Shown: positions 4,600-5,516 of the stretch, in pieces
Layout of the letters: each line of letters begins with the position of its first letter
Numbering within the stretch: the first letter of the stretch is position 1
Assembly (NCBI GenBank): GCA_013140935.1
Contig: JABFSD010000783.1
Location: forward strand, 1 to 5,516
Direction of reading: 5' to 3'
Source: Acidobacteriota bacterium
GTDB lineage: Bacteria; Acidobacteriota; Blastocatellia; RBC074
Length of the DNA stretch: 5,516 nt
Translations under genes and position numbers: made by a program
The notes under the pieces: model-generated
What the model saw: only the letters and a program-made list of their open reading frames with translations
Databases searched by the model: none
What the model was told of the DNA's origin: nothing

Positions 4600-5516
4600 A
4601 GCGATTCTGAGCAGTCGAGGCTGTCCTATTTTTATGGAACAACTGTCCGACTGTAGCTTTCACTTCAGTCATCAGTTTATAAATCGGAAAGACCTTGCCC
4701 TTTTCGAGATAAGCATCCAGAAAATTCCAGTTCACCAGTCCGTCATCGCTTTCGGGATCAAGCAGATAAAACACGAGCGGAGCCAGCGGCTGCGCAGTTC
4801 GCACGAGCAATGAGCCTGCCGGAAAGCTGATGCTTTCGGTTTTCGTCGTACCTTTGAGTTTGGTTTCGGCGTGGCCTTGAAAGCGGCGCGCGGCCTGATT
4901 GACTTGGGTGATGGTAAAGCTCTCGACTTCGATGGTTTGATCGGCGGTGAGCGTTTCGACCGTGAGGCCGTGGGCGCGCAGCTTGGCGAGGACGGTTTGC
5001 AAGCCCTCTTCGTTTTTGAAGACGTAAGCACGCGGCACAGCGGCGGAACGCTGCGCGGCGAACGTGCCGTATTCGAGCATCGGCGTAGGCGTTACAACAC
5101 TCTCAACCATCGCGGTCATGTCTTTGTTATTGCGCGGATTGCGTTTTTTCTCGACCGCACCGACGAGGATGTTGACAGGTTTGGCAGCGGCTTGCAGTTC
5201 GAATTCCACGCCCGCTTGCGCGAGTTTGCCGCGTGCGGCGTCGGTGTCTACGCGACGGATGAGTGCGGAGATGTCGGCGGCGTGGGCGGCGCTGTAATTG
5301 AGAATCTCTTCGACGAAGGCTTCAGTGACGGCGATGCGTCCTTTGAAATCAAGGTAACTATAAGCCTCGGAAAGAATCGTCAGCCGATTGCGCAAGCCGC
5401 CGTAATTCGTGCCGAAACGCGGGCGATGATCGAAGGTGCGCCAGACTTTGGTTTCAGTCGTTGAAGGTTGCGCCGCCGTGCCTGAGCGTTGAATTTCAAA
5501 GTTATCCATCTCGCGG
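4592..5516 (-). CDS. M14-family metallocarboxypeptidase, C-terminal part only
   Basis: The frame is open through the right edge: codons for Arg and Glu precede the Met at 5509, and that Met lies inside the conserved domain, so the N-terminus with the zinc ligands (HxxE...H) lies outside the window. Counting from Met 5509, the end of the peptidase domain is seen at 23-70: W-x3[15 protein letters not shown], then [11 protein letters not shown], where E48 is the likely catalytic glutamate. About 230 residues follow with no zinc motif, ending in [22 protein letters not shown] (247-268) and FPIYKL (272-279), an arrangement I recall from large M14 proteins of Acidobacteriota and Gemmatimonadota. 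M14 enzymes remove C-terminal residues from peptides; these are usually exported, but the signal region cannot be seen. The last 26 residues (from M280) look unlike the rest. It overlaps DUF4258 by 8 bp. Confidence 0.8.
   Translation of the reverse strand, partial: REMDNFEIQRSGTAAQPSTTETKVWRTFDHRPRFGTNYGGLRNRLTILSEAYSYLDFKGRIAVTEAFVEEILNYSAAHAADISALIRRVDTDAARGKLAQAGVEFELQAAAKPVNILVGAVEKKRNPRNNKDMTAMVESVVTPTPMLEYGTFAAQRSAAVPRAYVFKNEEGLQTVLAKLRAHGLTVETLTADQTIEVESFTITQVNQAARRFQGHAETKLKGTTKTESISFPAGSLLVRTAQPLAPLVFYLLDPESDDGLVNWNFLDAYLEKGKVFPIYKLMTEVKATVGQLFHKNRTASTAQNRYV
4621..4648 (-). promoter_or_regulatory. Direct repeat CTGTCC x2 ahead of the DUF4258 gene
   Basis: CTGTCC occurs at 4621-4626 and again at 4643-4648, 22 bp apart or about two helical turns, flanking an AT-rich stretch that reads CATAAAAATAG on the minus strand. 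It lies 22-50 bp ahead of the DUF4258 start, inside the peptidase 3' end. It could be an operator around an internal promoter, but six-base repeats arise by chance and no -35 element is clear. Confidence 0.2.

Noticed and set aside
4871..5464. 197-codon plus-strand frame opposite the peptidase
   Set aside because: Antisense shadow of a conserved M14 sequence with no ribosome site or recognisable domain.
5507..5509. ATG at 5509 as the start of the peptidase-like gene
   Set aside because: It would leave out the zinc-binding half of an M14 enzyme, and the frame continues to the window edge with sense codons.

Overview
The window looks like chromosomal DNA of an Acidobacteriota-type bacterium, possibly of the Blastocatellia. 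This is inferred from three things seen in the sequence: a porin of the BBP2 (OmpL-like) family, an M14 carboxypeptidase of the type with a DHRPRF...GLRNR...LSEAYSY block, and a TPR protein paired with a short J-domain protein carrying HSP in place of HPD. Base composition is a little above 50% GC by eye (not computed). No rRNA, tRNA, insertion sequence or CRISPR array is visible. Assignment below phylum level is a guess.

Layout. Positions 1-1736 (+): the 3' part of a TPR-repeat gene, cut by the left window edge, overlaps a J-domain gene by 4 bp (ATGA). Together they look like part of a chaperone-linked operon. An A_AAA_AAA heptamer at 1362-1368 lies in the zero frame of the TPR gene, and the -1 frame stays open from it straight into the J-domain gene, so a TPR-J fusion protein by frameshifting is possible. 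Positions 1737-2248 form a 512-bp gap without a supportable gene. Its last 120 bp hold three consecutive stem-loops just before the porin. Positions 2249-3949 (+): an outer-membrane porin with signal peptide, short coiled coil, Pro/Ala-rich linker and C-terminal beta barrel. It is followed by a strong intrinsic terminator at 3980-4023 that may work in both directions.

Positions 4068-5516 (-): three genes read leftward towards that terminator: the C-terminal part of an M14 metallocarboxypeptidase (cut by the right edge), a DUF4258 toxin-like protein, and a small YgiT-type zinc-finger protein. Each junction is an 8-bp overlap. The last two form a compact toxin-antitoxin-like pair in MqsR/MqsA order, but the antitoxin-like protein has no helix-turn-helix domain.

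The observations most worth following are the possible -1 frameshift joining the TPR and J-domain proteins, the structured leader in front of the porin, and the toxin-antitoxin-like pair overlapping the 3' end of a peptidase gene. No wholly new system can be claimed from the sequence alone.
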